Source: Combretum micranthum (taxonomy: Eukaryota > Streptophyta > Magnoliopsida > Myrtales > Combretaceae). From it: a stretch of 64,000 nucleotides of DNA. Positions 13,160 to 27,552 of the stretch are shown in pieces. The notes under the pieces are model-generated. The model saw only the letters and a list, made by a program, of their open reading frames with translations, ran no database searches and had not been told where the DNA came from. The stretch lies in the NCBI GenBank assembly GCA_024138025.1, contig JAMXBD010000025.1:1617501-1681500 (forward strand), written 5' to 3'. Position 1 is the first letter of the stretch, and every line of letters starts with the position of its first letter. Position numbers and translations under genes: made by a program.

Positions 13160-15390
13160 ATTGTAATATTAAAAGCACTTACTTGAACATTTATATTTAT
13201 ATATATATATATATATATATATCAAATTCAACACTTTAAAAAATTTGGTAAATTAAATTAAACATAGATATATCCAATTGATTAAGAACATTAAGCTATG
13301 TCATATTCTTCATTTTCAAGTATCAAAACACTAATGTATCAAGAACACTTCATAAATCAAAATTAACACTATCAACTTAATCATAACTCATCAAAATCAG
13401 GTTAAATAAATTATATTCAAGTTTAACAAATGAAAAGTTTAATGAACTAATTTATGTACAAACATACTAAAAATACTTTACTTGTTCCAATTCAACACCA
13501 AGCTTCATAAGTCAATCACACTAACATTTCAATGTGTAGTATCATCAATCAAAACATCAATACACATTCCTAAACCCATTCCATTAGTCATAACATGAAC
13601 TCTTCCTAAACCCAATCTAGATGTCCCTACGGCTAGGTTCAAACTGGGATCTAAATACAAAAACTGCTAGGTCCATAACTTAGATCCAACTCATGGGGAT
13701 GAGTTGGACCCATGGTTAGAACCACTTGGTTTCACACACGCTGGCTGATTTAATGAATTGGGCCCATGAACCAAGCATATCATACTGGTCTCTAGATATA
13801 TATATATATATAAGAAAATATTTACAATAAAAAATAGAAACGAATGTAAATACAAAATAAAAACTAATAGAAAAACTATAAAAAGTAAATAATATTTAAT
13901 ATTTAGACCATTTTTTATGTGAATATAAATTATTAATTATCTATTTGCAGTATTTAATACATCATTAATAACAATACATGATATACATATAATTTAAAAG
14001 CATATTTGATTGTTTTATATAAAGTTCCATCAATAGAACAATCCCTAATTCAAAATAATGTGGAACTTCTTTTTTTTCTATAACCTCTTCTAGAGTGTTA
14101 CTTCAGTTCTACATTAATAATATTTCAACTCAAATAGGATTTGCTTTTAAAAATACATGCATATCCTAGCTAGTTTTAAATGAAATTAAGCTAAAAATTA
14201 GTATATTCTTAAGCTCAATTTATATTTAAGTTTGAAATTTTATTGTAAATTAAGAATTTATCTTTTTTCATTTATTTAACAATATAAAAGAGAGAAAAGT
14301 TTGGACCCAAACCACACCTTGGAGATGTCTTATCCATTTATCAATTTCTTTGTCCATTTCTCAAATTCAAACATCTAAAACACATTGCCAAGACCTTAAT
14401 TAAACATTTAACAATACTTACAAACATAGATCAATGTATATCAACAACTATTGGCCTCTACTACATCTCAAGTCATGCATATGATACCAATATAGATCAT
14501 TAAATTCCATCAGAACTTAATCTCAATATATTCAAACACTAATTAATAGTAAAATCAACATCTCAACCACAAGAATCATTAAAGGAAAGCTTAGATATCC
14601 ATTCCTTAATGAGTCACGAAGCATATATAGTATAGATATCAAACCCATCCTTTCAAAATTCCATTGATTAACATATCTTTAGCCTATGCTTTCATCCAAA
14701 TATTAAAAAAAAAAAAAAGAAAAATCAAGAAAGATCAAAAGATACCTCTTACTTAGCTTTATTTAACTCCAACCTTCAAGAGATCCACTTAAACTCGTCC
14801 TAACTTCTTAACCTATATCCTTACATAAAACATAAATTTCACACGTAATCACTTATCTAAACCTATATAAGACAAGCTTCTTTGTAACGTATATAATATT
14901 TAGCTCCAAATCACAAGAAAAAAAAAAATTGACATAATTGGATATTCACTTGATGCAAAAATATTTCGTATATGAGCAAATGAATGGAAAATTTCACAAA
15001 TTTAAAGCAAGAAAAGAAATTCTTTTTGTAATTTTAGGGTTTGTCTAATTTTCATGTGTTTTGATTTTTATGTACAATAAAGAAGTAAGCCAATCGATGT
15101 CATAACATAATTAATTTAATTCAATAAGAGATTTTGTTTGCTATAAATGAAAGAGTTTTAGAGAGAATTCTTAGAAGGAATGTTTTGATTTCAATTTCAA
15201 GAGTCACTAATAAAGTAAATGATATGAATATTTTGTATATGAACCTTTAACAACCCTACGAATACCATCTAAAAAACTATGAACCTCATATATATATATA
15301 TATATATATTTTGGAAAACCCACTTATCATCTATTCTTTTAACTATATTTCCCTCCATCAATTTAACTAAGGTTATATGCTCTTCTAGAA
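13160..15390. other. AT-rich intergenic, TA microsatellites
   Basis: No gene recognised. TA runs lie at 13199-13222, about 13796-13812 and 15291-15310. The sequence texture around 14300-15060 (pyrimidine-rich with short ACC/TCC clusters) could be old LTR-derived DNA, but no end or domain supports this. Confidence 0.4.
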
Positions 15391-15797
15391 TAATGGTAGA
15401 TTAAGTACTTGTATTTTTAATTTTTGACAATTTAGTGTTTTATCTTTAAATTTTAACAAATCAATGATTATATTTTCAAAGTATGTGTGATTCAGTGTCT
15501 TTGTTAAATAATATTTTATGAGTATTTATTTTAATGACGGGATGATGATAGACACTTGACCAAAATTTGTCAAAATCTAAAGATACAATATTAAATTGAC
15601 AAAAATTGTTAAAAACCGAAAATATAGACTCTTGGTCTATCTTAATTCTATCATCAAAATAAATATCCATAAAACATTTCTTAATAGAGACATTAAATCT
15701 CACATATTTTTGAAGTGCAAGCACTAATTTGTCAAAATCTAAAAATGTGATACTAAATTGTCAAAAATTGAAAGTACAAACATATAGTCTGTTATTA
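15391..15797. repeat. Inverted-repeat MITE-like element
   Basis: The left arm (about 15391-15465) contains AATTTTTGACAATTTAGTGT. The right arm (about 15728-15797) contains ACTAAATTGTCAAAAATTG, its imperfect reverse complement. The arms also share the outer AGATTA/AGTCT-type ends. The 400-bp length and lack of coding potential fit a MITE. A partial resemblance to 22110-22350 suggests a small family. Confidence 0.55.
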
Positions 15798-16906
15798 TCC
15801 CTCCTTCCTTATCTTAACTATTTACTTTTAAAGGTAACTTGATCTTTTAAAAGCTAAGCAATTCAAAATTTCGTCTAGCCAATTACTAAGATTGTAACAC
15901 CTTAAAAATAAGGTCATTTACAGCTTGCCATGTGTCTATCCCTAAGTGTTGACATGCTAAGGCTTTGGATCTAATAACATCCACATAATGCCATATTTAA
16001 CTCTAACCTGCACACACATATATAATTGGATTACTTCAACATGATTAGGTCATATACATCTTCAACATGATTAGGTCATATACATCTACTAGAGGTTCGT
16101 AAGCATCATGATAATTAAATTAAGTGGTATATATATAAAGAGTCCAACTGTTAAACTACAAATCATAAATACACAGGGAGCTTGGACCTATGCCCTAAAC
16201 TAACAATATACTAACACATATGTTTCCTTAAGTTGTGATCACATATAGTTAAAGTTCATCTCCACAACAAACCGCTATTCTAATAATCACTTGAGTAGCC
16301 CTTTTCACTAACGCCATCCTAATAAGCTACCACTACATTGTAACTAGATGAGTCATACATAACAATAGTGCTACTTGAACTCGAAAAAGGAGAATAGAGT
16401 GAGCCAAAGCTTAATATGATACTACCATAAAAAAAAGTGGGTGAGCAAATACAAATCATTCTTATACAAGCTTAGGTTTAATGAGCAAACAAACAATTAT
16501 TATCTTTACTTTAAGATTAGTAATCAACACGGGGATAACTTACTATCCCAACATCACACTTTTCATGTGTAATATATATACGATGTTAGGTACTCCCCAA
16601 CATCGAAGAGTCAATGAGTCTAATAGTCTAATCCTAGGTCTACCCACAATCATCTCTAAGTGCAACTTAATAGGGACAACATCACACAAAGATCATCAAA
16701 GTTTAGTGTTGGCATCTCCAATACTCCTAGTCCACTAATTATAACCAAGCAGATGCTACATACAATGATTATAGTCATATATATAATTAGTCGGGTTTTG
16801 AGTCTAACCTAACAAGCACAATCATCAAATAAGATAATACACGTATCTAGATCATTGACTCAGCTTAATCTAATTGCTAGAACACTCCTACCTAAATTAC
16901 AACACA
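15798..16906. other. Intergenic, possible old LTR-type DNA
   Basis: No gene. GAAAAAGGAGAATAGAGTG (near 16383) followed by AGCCAAAGC resembles GAAAGGAGAAAATAATG followed by AGCCGAAGC near 45217. The two regions may therefore be fragments of one retrotransposon family. A perfect 26-bp tandem duplication lies at 16035-16086. Confidence 0.35.
16035..16086. repeat. Perfect 26-bp tandem duplication
   Basis: The 26-base unit starting TTCAACATGATTAGG occurs twice head to tail without a mismatch (16035-16060 and 16061-16086). Identity implies a recent duplication. Confidence 0.95.
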
Positions 16907-17250
16907 GGGTAAATTACTCCAGAAGGTATCAATGTTTAGACACAAGTTCGTTATCAATGTTTTATAAAGTGAATCAAATAAAGTATCAATATTTTGTAAA
17001 GTTCATTTAAGGTATTAATGTTTAGATTAGTTTTCAATTAAGTTTTCAAAAGTTTTTTTAATGTTCAATTATTAATACCTTATTTGATTCACTTTCCAAA
17101 ACATTAGTACATCTTTTTAACCACTTGAAATGTTGACACCTTAAATGAATTTATCCTCAAACATTAATTCCCCTTTTTAAACCACTTCAAACATTGATAC
17201 CTTAAATGAACTTACCTTCAAGCGTTGATATCTTTTGATGTAATTTATCC
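16907..17250. repeat. MITE-like element, family A, copy 1
   Basis: Starts GGGTAAATTACTCC and ends TGTAATTTATCC, an inverted terminal pair. Internal blocks AAATGAACTTACC and the reverse-type GTTCATTTAAGG recur in both orientations, so the inverted repeats are long and compound. This is the structure of a non-autonomous, Mutator-like MITE. Related copies lie at 20611, 27370 (split by Copia), 41063 and 60074. Confidence 0.65.
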
Positions 17251-17317
17251 TTACAAAATACAAGAAGTATTTATACTCGTTTACATTTCCCAACTCATTC
17301 CTAGCTAAAATATATGC

Positions 17318-17344
17318 TTGCATATATATATATATATATATATA
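17318..17344. repeat. (TA)n microsatellite
   Basis: An alternating TA run of about 26 bases. Confidence 0.85.
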
Positions 17345-17493
17345 TTTAAGGTTTAAATGGTAATAAAGTAAGGAAAATACTTGGTAATAACAAGGTCTTG
17401 GGTTTTTTAAAGTATTAGTAAGTCTTTAAGGAGTAAGTTAAGCAAGTTTCAAGTGTTTTGAAAAATGATAAATTGAGTTTTCAAAAAGTTATG

Positions 17494-17835
17494 TTGTACA
17501 CAAGTTTCAACATAAGCTGTGCAAAAAGTTAAAAGGAGGTAAAATGTATTTATCATTGTACATGATCTACAACACAAGTTATATAGGGAAGTCGTGTAGA
17601 AAGCTGATAGGAGCTAAAATGTATATTTTGATTTATACAAACTTCAACACAAATTGTGTAGGAAGTCATGTCGAAAGCTGATTAGAGGTAGAAAGCATTT
17701 ATCGATGCACAAGACTTTCACCACAAGCTATGTAGGAAGTCATGTAATAAACTAATATAAGGCGAAGGTAATTATCATTGTGCACAACCTTTTACATATG
17801 CCATGTCAAAAGTTATGTAGAAAATAGACGTAGGG
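17494..17835. repeat. Degenerate 72-78-bp tandem array
   Basis: Four to five diverged units, each containing a version of CTTTCAACACAAGCT, then GTAGGAAGTCATGTAGAAAG, then TGTATTTATCATTGTGCACA. Units begin near 17500, 17568, 17645, 17718 and 17790. There is no coding frame across units. Confidence 0.75.
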
Positions 17836-20610
17836 TACTTGCACAAAATCCGAAAATTCCAATCTTTTCCTTATTGTAAACATCCAAAACACAATAAACA
17901 TAAGCTTAACCCTTTTTATTTGCCCCTTCACTTGAATCAATTAATCTTTACTTGCATGAAGGATTCACATCACCTTATTACAAATTTGTCAATTCTTCTC
18001 GCTTTTACTTCCTAAATTTTTTTCCTTTATAGATTTCCTCAAGATTTTTCTTAGAACTCATTATTTCCCTTTTAGAAAGTCATTGCCACACCAATATACC
18101 AATAATTTTGATAATCTCACATTAACTTTGTTGGAAACAAGAAAACAGAAAGAGTTATCACTCACCACATTGTCATGTTAAAATTCTTCAAGGTTTTCAA
18201 TAGGTTGTTGGAGGAGAGGAAGATGATATTTTGCAACGTACACAAAAAGAAAGGAAGGAGAAGAAGGTAGTTAAAATCTTGCTTTCTTATGTTCTCAATT
18301 GCCATATCTTTTAAAAGTTTTGCAGTTGGACAGATACACCCACATTTTAGAAATTATAATTACCCTTTTACCCCTTTATTAAAGTTTCATATTTAGAGGT
18401 ATTTCAAAGATACCCTTGATAGGAATAATGTATTTAAGGGTATTCTAATAATTATATATTTAAGATAATATTTTAGATGACTTCAATTCCTCTATTTTAT
18501 TTATTGATGTTATATCATTTTATATTTATTTTACTACTTGATTTTCTTTTCAATACAACATTTAGATGTCCTAGAGTAATAGAATGGAAAAAAAAAAAAA
18601 AAGAACTGCTGAGTAGAGGACAAAAGATGAATTGAGTGACTGAAAAGAGAAACTACATAAGCTATAACACAGTATATGAGCATTAACTTTGATGTTTGTA
18701 GTAGGGCATTGGTGCTACTTTTAACTATAATTATGAAAGAGTATGAGTTAAGTGTAGTGTGGTGTTACTAGAGTTTAAAGGGCCACATATAATGATTGAG
18801 AATTGTTGAGCCAGTGGGTTCAATATGAATTTTAATGAGGAAATAAATTACACAATTACTTACTTAATAAAGTTACACTTAATTAACAATGCATGTATAT
18901 AAGATGATACGATTGCAGTTGTGCATGTTTTGCTTTTTATTTGTATATGTTTATCACTTTGTAGGACACTTGTTGCACAAGCACTTGAGCACCATAGATG
19001 CCTTAAGGTATGGCAATCTGATGCTAGCATGATCAGAAGTCTAGTGTCCATACGTGAGGTGATCATAATGTTTGTTTTGTAAGCGATATACGAATGCTAG
19101 ACCTGCAACGTTTGTACACTAGAAGACTAAAACTATCTGTACTATGTTGCAATCATTGTAAGGAACTACTCTAGAATTGTTTTAAGTGATCATTTGTGAG
19201 CGATTAGAGTTATACCTAGTATAAATTTGATATTTTGTAAAGGTACAACTCTAGTGTGATTGTATTGTAGCTCCTTTGGAGCATTGATTTGAACTGTGAA
19301 TAAAGTTAAAGTAAAGACCTCCATTGGATTGTATTTTTGTGCATCGTGAAGATTAGGGGCGGATCAAACTCCATATTAAAAGCTGGTGTTATCTTCTCTA
19401 TCCCTTCTCTCTTTAGTTATTGTTATCTACTTCACTTTGTATAAATTGTTGAATTGCATCTTTTAGGCTTAGAATAACAAAAAGGGATAAATTAGTTATA
19501 AAACGTTATTATATGCTAAGCTGATTGTATTCACAATTGTATACTTGTAATTAACTATTATTATATACTACTTAGTAAAGACAACTTTTTGAGATTTTAA
19601 TTTCTTCTTAATTTTTATATATATTGATGCTTTAATTTCTCTACATTAGTTTTATTAGGTGAAAGGGTCTAAACATGATATCCTTTAACTTAATAACTAA
19701 AATGAATATATATAGTTTTAACATAATATTAAGAGATGTTGGGATACACACACCCCAGAGGATGCTTGCTCCTATTGACATTTTTGCTATTAATTTGAAA
19801 TGTTAAGTTTGAACATGCTAGCATCTTTGATTTTTTTTTCATAGTGTACTTTTCATATATTTGTTTCTAAAGTTTAAGAAAATTTGAATATTATTTAACA
19901 TATTTTTGTGCAAAACAATATGAATTGCCCATGAAGTTCTTTGAAAAATTTGAAAAACTACAACTTATATATGCATCTAAGTCCATTAAAAAACACACAG
20001 ATAGCCAATAGGCATAAAGTGACAAGCAACATAAAAAAAAAAAAAAAGAAGCATGCACTTAGATTTGCAAGCACAAGAGTACATTAAGCATTTGAACATA
20101 AATGCATGAGCACACAATGCACACAACTATTTGGTATGTAAAACGATAACCACGCCCTAATTAGCAAAGCCTATGGCTCATCATCATTTTTTTAAACCTA
20201 ATCTAAACATATAAAAAAATCAATCAATCTTCTAGATTTTCTAACTTCACTTCATTTTTACGAAGAAGCTAATCCACATGGCATCAAACACTAATAACAT
20301 TCTTCAAGTTTGACACTCGTTTTTTAAGGATTCAATCATTATGAATCACATAGTAGACATAGTAAACTAGTGGGGAAAAAAAAAGAAGCAATATGCCAAA
20401 CAAGATTTGATGTGTAAAACCCCAAAGAACTAGAGTGAATAACAATGGATAAGATTGGATATGATTTAACTAGTGTAGCAATGATAAACAATAATTCTTA
20501 CAACCTCTTTGGAGCAATATTCCTAGAACTGATTTCTTTAAGATTAACCTAGCTCTCTCTCACCCTTAACTTTATCAAATACACATAAACATACCATGTA
20601 TATAAATATA
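17836..20610. other. Intergenic, possible LTR-type fragments
   Basis: No gene recognised. The segment about 18950-19460 is less AT-rich and ends with GATTAGGGGCGGATC and a pyrimidine-rich stretch, the texture of the 3' part of a Copia-type LTR. No partner LTR, primer site or coding domain was found. Poly-A runs are at about 18588 and 20034. Confidence 0.35.
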
Positions 20611-20815
20611 TTTGAGGTAAATTATATAAGAAGATATTAATATCTAGAATATATTCATTCAAGATTTTAATGTTTCGAGTAGTTAAAAAAAGAATTAGTA
20701 TTTTTTTAAGTGAATGAAACAATAAATCAATATTTTACAATATTCAATTAAGGTATTAATATTTGAATGTTTTCTTTTATTAATTTTTCTTTATATCTTG
20801 TTTGACTCATTTTTG
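20611..20815. repeat. MITE-like element, family A, partial copy
   Basis: Begins AGGTAAATTATATAAG and follows the family A order (ATTCAAGATTTTAATGTTT, then AATTAAGGTATTAATATTT, then CTTGTTTGACTC). The right inverted end is missing, so this is a truncated copy. Confidence 0.5.
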
Positions 20816-23800
20816 CTACTAGTTATGTGATGCATAGTGGTTGTTGAATCGACTAACCTATGGCGATCATTTATGCCATACTCCCTTTTTTTTTTTTCCT
20901 ATAGTGGTTTATTACAACTACCTAACAATCAATTACACCTACCTAGCGGTTAATGGTTGGACATAGCAGCTAACCACCCCATGAGTCTCATCTTCCCTTA
21001 TTGCTTTTTTTTTTTTTTACCTTTCCATTGCTTTGCTTGTTAGTGCTTAAAAACCTAGATCTCATGTAGATTCAAGAGCAAAGCTCAATAAATCTCTACT
21101 TCTCTTGAATTTGGACAATTCAATATATGCACATGCACATACACATACACACCTACTCTTTTTATAATCAACTCCATTTCATTTTACCAACCATCTTACC
21201 TCCAAGCTATTGAGTGCGCTACACTCACTCGTGAACCCCTTTTTGTTCTCTACTTTTATTGGAGTTCCGTAGGGGTTGGAAAGTGAAAATTGAGTAGATG
21301 GTAATAAGTGAAGATGACAATGACAGATCAAAATACTAAACTGTATTTATTTTTGTTTTATATGTAATTGTTGTACATTATTTTATTAGTCCATTGCGAT
21401 TGGTTGATTTTCATTTATATCTTATTTATATTTATATTTTATCTATAATTGATATATTTATGAGTAAAAATATTTATTTTTATTTATATTTATTTTTTGA
21501 TAAATATTTGCTTGAAAAAGATAAAAATAAAATTTCAAAAAAAAGATGAAACAATCAGAACTTATGTATGATAGACGCTATACAATGTAAATATGCTCCG
21601 TAAGTCACATGACACAACCATAAAAAAATATTCTTTTGTATATATTGAGGGCTTCCGACAACGGCAAGGTCTAACCAATAGGGGGCTTAATTTCCTTAAG
21701 GTATTAGTCAAAGAAGTGCATTGAAGGGGAGCATTGTCTTGAGTTCTTCAATTATTTATTTAAGATTTTGCATGGCTGTAAACCACAACATGCAAAGATT
21801 CTCGAACATCCACAAAAGACGTGTTGACGTACTATTGGCCCCTTCATTATAATTTGCTATTGGTTGATCTAGATTGAATATATATAAATATATATATAAA
21901 CACACACAATTTTTTGTAATTTCCAGTTATTTTCCTCCACTTGCATTTGTTATTTGTTTGTCTTCTTCATGTAATTTTAAATCCAAAAATTGCCACTCCT
22001 CGTATGTGCTAATATTAGCCTTTTTGAATAAGAATGTTGCATACTTGACCTTTTCCACGTACGCCAATATCTCTACACTCGTATATCGGGATAAAAACAT
22101 CATAGTTGGTGTAGATTCTTAATTTTTAACCATTTAGATTTAAGTATGTAAACTTTTATCTTTTATAACGTAATATCTATATCTATAATTTAATTGCAAT
22201 TTAGTATCAATATTTTCAATTTGAATTGCAATTCGATGTTAAAAGATTCACCATTATAATCAAATTAAAACTACATAAATTATATTATATTAATGAAAAC
22301 CTGGATAGATATTAAGTTATTAAAAATTGAAAGTATAAGTATTCATGGCATATTTATCCCCAATTGTTAATTAGAACAACTTTGTTTATCCCATGTTAGG
22401 AAATGTTCTTTTTTGGTTATCAATCATCCAACATACAATTATAAAAGAGACATAGCAAGTAAAAGCAAGCATACGATTATATAAGAGACATAACAATTGA
22501 AAAAAAGAAAAAGAAAGATATGCAAAATTTAGTGATATTCTTAAGAGAACTTTGCCTAATAGGATTGTATTAACCTATTATCATGTAACTAAAATGTTAC
22601 AATGTTTCTCTCACTCTTCTAAATATTCAATTTCTTCAACAATCTTCTAAAATTTTCTTATTGATATTTCACTGCCTAGTATACCTGACATAAATATATA
22701 ATAAGAATAATATATATCAAGAAAATACATCACTATTAAGAATATAACAATTATGATTTAGTCATGTACCCTTTGCTTGTCTAAATTCTCTTCAATATAA
22801 TAGAGTTTCATGTAAATTCAAAATATAGGTCTAGTTAAAAACCTAATTGTTGGCCACTTTCTACCGTTGAGTGGCCAACAATAACCACATATTAATCGAG
22901 GCCTACGACCTAAAATTGTAAGTGGATTGTCACCTTATGATCCTTATGGGAAGATGGTCACTCACCAGGAAAACTTTAGAAAGAGAGTTAAAAGTCAGTT
23001 AAGTCACATGATATGATTGTGTCTTGATGGAATTTTAAACATTTCTTTTTCTTTTTTAAGTTTTGGGGTTAGTGAGTGGTTACTTGTAAATATAGACAAG
23101 TTACACAACTCACTTATAATAGTAAATTGCAACTCACAATAATTATAATATAAAACTTTTTTAAGAAAATAAATATTGAATTTTTAAAAAGTTAAAGGTC
23201 TATGTAATTTTCAAATTATTATAAATAATCCTTTTAGTTCCATTTTAGTTTTATATGGCCACACCTTGGTGTCTCTCGCTAGATATCTTTAATGTATTCA
23301 AAGAAAAAGTTGTTATACTTATCACAATGTAACATTATTATTAAAAGCCCCCTTGCACTTTTTAACAATGACCACACCCCCTATGAATTTTTATTATTGA
23401 TCATAGCTGGCTAGATACCTTTCATATAGGATTATTATTGATAAGATACGTATATCCTGTGAGAATAAACACATAGATTTTAATGGTATTGTATATTATT
23501 GAACAAGTGAATGGGCATTTGTTATTATACTTGTATTTTTTCCTTAAAATTGTGATCCAAAAACATCCACAAAGGCCTTCGTTATAAGATGGCTTAAGCA
23601 AAGACATTAAAATAAAAATGGATGCTTATACACCGTCAAATAGTATAGCAACATTCTACTTAATCCGATTTTAATTTTGCAATTGATGACCACGATCTTT
23701 TTGGTATTATATATGTTGACATGTTCCACTTTTTTCCATATTTCCAGCTCCAAGCCAACCTAGCAGCTAAGTATACACGCTTGGCCATGATAGATGCATT

Positions 23801-26800
23801 GGAACTCATGAAAGTTTTGATTAGTTTAATGTTGTTTGGAAGTCAGACAAGAAGACTACATGAGTAATAATTCAGTCACACATTATCATTTATCATAACC
23901 CGAGCTAACAACTTTCAGTTTCAGTAAGCCATAAATTCTTGTAAATCATTGTGTAAATGATAACTGGTTTGTTAGGATATAAGCATCGGTTAGAAAAATT
24001 CTATATAAGAAATATGAGATTTATGTGAAGTTTTATAGGAAAAAAGATCAATTAATTTAATACCTTAAGATTTTAGATTATATATGGTGTCTATCCATTA
24101 ATATTTTCCTTGATCAGATCCAATAATTGAATATCTCATCAGTAAACAATCCTCCACTTCTTGCACATTGCTAGGGGAAATTTTTTTTACATGCGAAATC
24201 CCGACTAATCAGGAAAAGAATAGATAAGATATAAGATTCTTATCCCCATACTTTCTATTTATTTATTTATTTCCTAAGCCTATCAGGACCCTTTTGAAAG
24301 GTTTTCACATTTTAGAATAATAAGTTACCTTGTGATAGGTCCGAATGTATAACTTTAGAAAGAGTAAATAACATAATTTTAATTACACAATTACTAATGT
24401 AAAACTGTATCTATTATATGTGATTTAATTTTTTAACAAATAAATTGCATGAATTTAACAATGTACTCCAATAGAAAATCGCATGTATGACATGTATTTA
24501 TTTATATCGATATTTTGATAATTATTTTTATATAATTAACATTTGCATAATATTTATTTCAACATGTCGCTAACTAGATAATTTTTTCCTAGAAAATAGC
24601 TTAGAAGATACATGATACCTTATAAAACTTATAAATTTTTATACTACAATTTTATCTAATTAAAATTCTAATGTAAAGTTTCGATAATTTGAACATATTA
24701 TAATATTTCCAAAATAGTTCAAAAGCATAAATTCTATACAAGATTTAGTTGATATTTATAATTGCATATATCCCAATAAGGATGGTTCTTTACATTTCAA
24801 CTTCACGTATATACTTTCGTATGCAAATTGTTGCACCAATAGTAGCATAAAGGTTTAAGATTACCCTGCTTTCTACCATGGTATTTATCCTTATTTTAAG
24901 CATTATATATGTTTATTTCTTTTTATTCACAATTTTTTTATTCATTGTTATTTAAAGATTTATACAAGGTAGATATGAGTTATGATACACTGTTAGGTAC
25001 AATTACAAAGATGTTTTATTAGAACTTACCTTCTTAGAGCATGTTTAAAAAGTTTATACACGGAATCTTCATAATTGAGTAGGTTATATATTATCTTATA
25101 AACTTTATAACAAGGGACAGCTCCTTATGCCCAATAGAGAAAATTATCACATTTTTATATTTTTGCTTTTTTATTAAAATATATAATTAATATTGAAATG
25201 CGTGAAAATTTCCTATGTGGAACATTAATGAGTGAAACATCCATTAATAGGATATGGTTATTGTAGCAAACCTCTAAAAGGTACAAAGATATGCGCATAT
25301 ATCCCTAGGTCTAGTAGCCTCCTAGGCTTGGCATGAAATTTGTTCTCCATAAGCATGATATACAAGTTCAAATCTTCTCCATATTGTGATCATTGAAAAG
25401 ATGATAATATAATTGGAACAAGAACGAAATATAAATATACTTATACATATGTATATGCAATTATTTCAATAGTGAGATTTATACATATGTATTACAATTA
25501 TTGCAAAACATGGTTTTCAATAAAGTATTGTCTTTAATTGTTGCGAGATTCAGATTTGAGAACTGTGGGCTCGAAAATTAGTTAAGGTAAAATTGGAATA
25601 GAAAAGCCAGCCGAGACCGGCTTGGAAAATAGGTCATCATTCGACCAAAATTTGTAGTTTCTTGTTACACATTTTTTTTTGTTGGATTATTAGAGAGTTT
25701 CGACTCTGTAAAATTCATAAACATATTTGGTGAACGTAAATTGGAAAAATGATAATGAGTAAGAAATGAGAAATTCTATAGCGTTCCATTGTTGAGAAGT
25801 TACATAAGTTATTTTACGAATGTTTCGTTTTGGATTATGTCTAGATGGTAATTAAACAATCCCAAATTCGACAAATAAATATATAAAGATACAATAATTC
25901 CTTCTTGAAAGTATATGTGTAATATGAGAAAACCCCAAATGCTTGTTTATGTGTATTTAATTGAATAAATTCATTAAATATACAAAACAAAAAAGTAAAA
26001 TTTGATTATTTGATACTATATTGAAAATAGCCTTAAAAATTAAAAGAATAATTTGGTTCAAATAAATTTCAAAATAATCTCACTCTTAGTTTGTTCAGTG
26101 TTATTTTATCTCTCAAAACGGTTTAAATTACAAAATATTACTAACATCTTTCATTTGTAGGAAAATTCTATATTCCTATTATTAACTTTCGTAAAACTAG
26201 TTTTATCCTCCACTTAACGGTTTATATTCATATCATATCATATACCATTAAAATAATTAATATATCAATTATTATATTTATTTTATCACTTAAATGATTT
26301 CATCCACATGATTTTAGCCTTAACAACTTAGTAGCGCCAATTCATTTAAGTTTGCAGATTAAAAAAAAAAAAAATTAATGCTAGCTTTCCCTCTACATAT
26401 GGCGGTCAAATATACTAATAATACGAGTATGCACCGGCAATAGGTATATTACTCACGTGGTGATCATATAATGTTAGTTTATGTGCAATTTATTGGCATG
26501 AGTCCATTTAGATTTTTTTTATTGTTCATATCTTATTTGTATTTTATCTATATTTTATCTATATTATCGATATTTTATCTGTATATGATTTGTTTGATTT
26601 AGTTATAAGTTAAAATATTTATTTTTGTTTATATCTATTTCTCAATAGGTATTTGTTTGAAAAAAAAACATTAAAACGATACGAAACAAACGGTTTGACC
26701 AGAAAGTTGTCATATGAATTTTAGGAGGTTCATCGACATTTCTGATAGAATTAAGAAGCGTCGCGTGCGGTGGAACAAAAGTAGTCATCTTCATCCATGG

Positions 26801-27369
26801 TAGTTAGAATTATTTGTTTAATATCTTATACAGTTTGCAAAAGATTCATAAACAATTCTTAATCCGTGTGCAAGATTCTTCTTCTTTTTTTCTCGGATGA
26901 AGTCGCTACACTAAAAACACTGATGCTACGTCTTGCTAAGTGCTTCGAAACTTCCCAAAAGCTGTCCTAACATCATCTCTAAACCCTAAATAATGAAACA
27001 TGTGCATATGGATTCATGGAACAGACGTTGTTGGCGAGAGGATGAGTTGTTATGAAAAGTACACAGACGTACACATCAAAATTTCAGTATCACAGGCATA
27101 TGTAATGCTAGCTGGAATTATTTGAAAGTCTTTGGATATACGTATGGATCGACACGGATCTTCTAGGGGAACAATTGCGAAATTAATAACAGGAAATATA
27201 TCAAAGGTGTGCTTGATAATCTTGTTGAATTGACTTTGCTCTTTCATATCGTCGATTTTTCTTAACGCATATGATAAATATTAAAATATAAAGAAAAAAA
27301 ATTATTCGCATCCTTGACATGTATTTCGAAGCAATCTATAACAGAACTCTAATGATAATGATTGGAAGA
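20816..27369. other. AT-rich intergenic DNA with scattered repeat fragments
   Basis: No gene was recognised over 6.5 kb. Two related fragments occur at about 21380-21545 and 26500-26700, both rich in TATCTTATTTRTATTT-like sequence followed by a TTTGCTTGAAAAA/TTTGTTTGAAAAA block. They resemble non-autonomous hAT-type debris. A possible inverted-repeat element spans about 22110-22350. The rest shows only poly-A/T runs. Confidence 0.4.
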
Positions 27370-27547
27370 AAATTCTTTTGTGCAAGAGCAAGATATCAAC
27401 GTTCAGGAATAAGTTCATTTAATATCAACATTTCAAGTGATGAAAAAGATGAATCAATGTTGCATGAATTGATCAAATGAGGTATCAGCAATTTATAAAG
27501 TTAATTTAACATATTAACATTTAGATTAATTTTTAATTCAGTTTTCT

Positions 27548-27552
27548 TAATT
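27548..27552. repeat. Copia target-site duplication, left
   Basis: TAATT directly precedes the left LTR and matches 32482-32486 after the right LTR. Five bases is the usual Copia target duplication. Confidence 0.88.

Noticed and set aside
17494..17835. A CRISPR-like array
   Set aside because: The units are diverged without fixed spacers, the genome is plant nuclear, and there are no cas genes.
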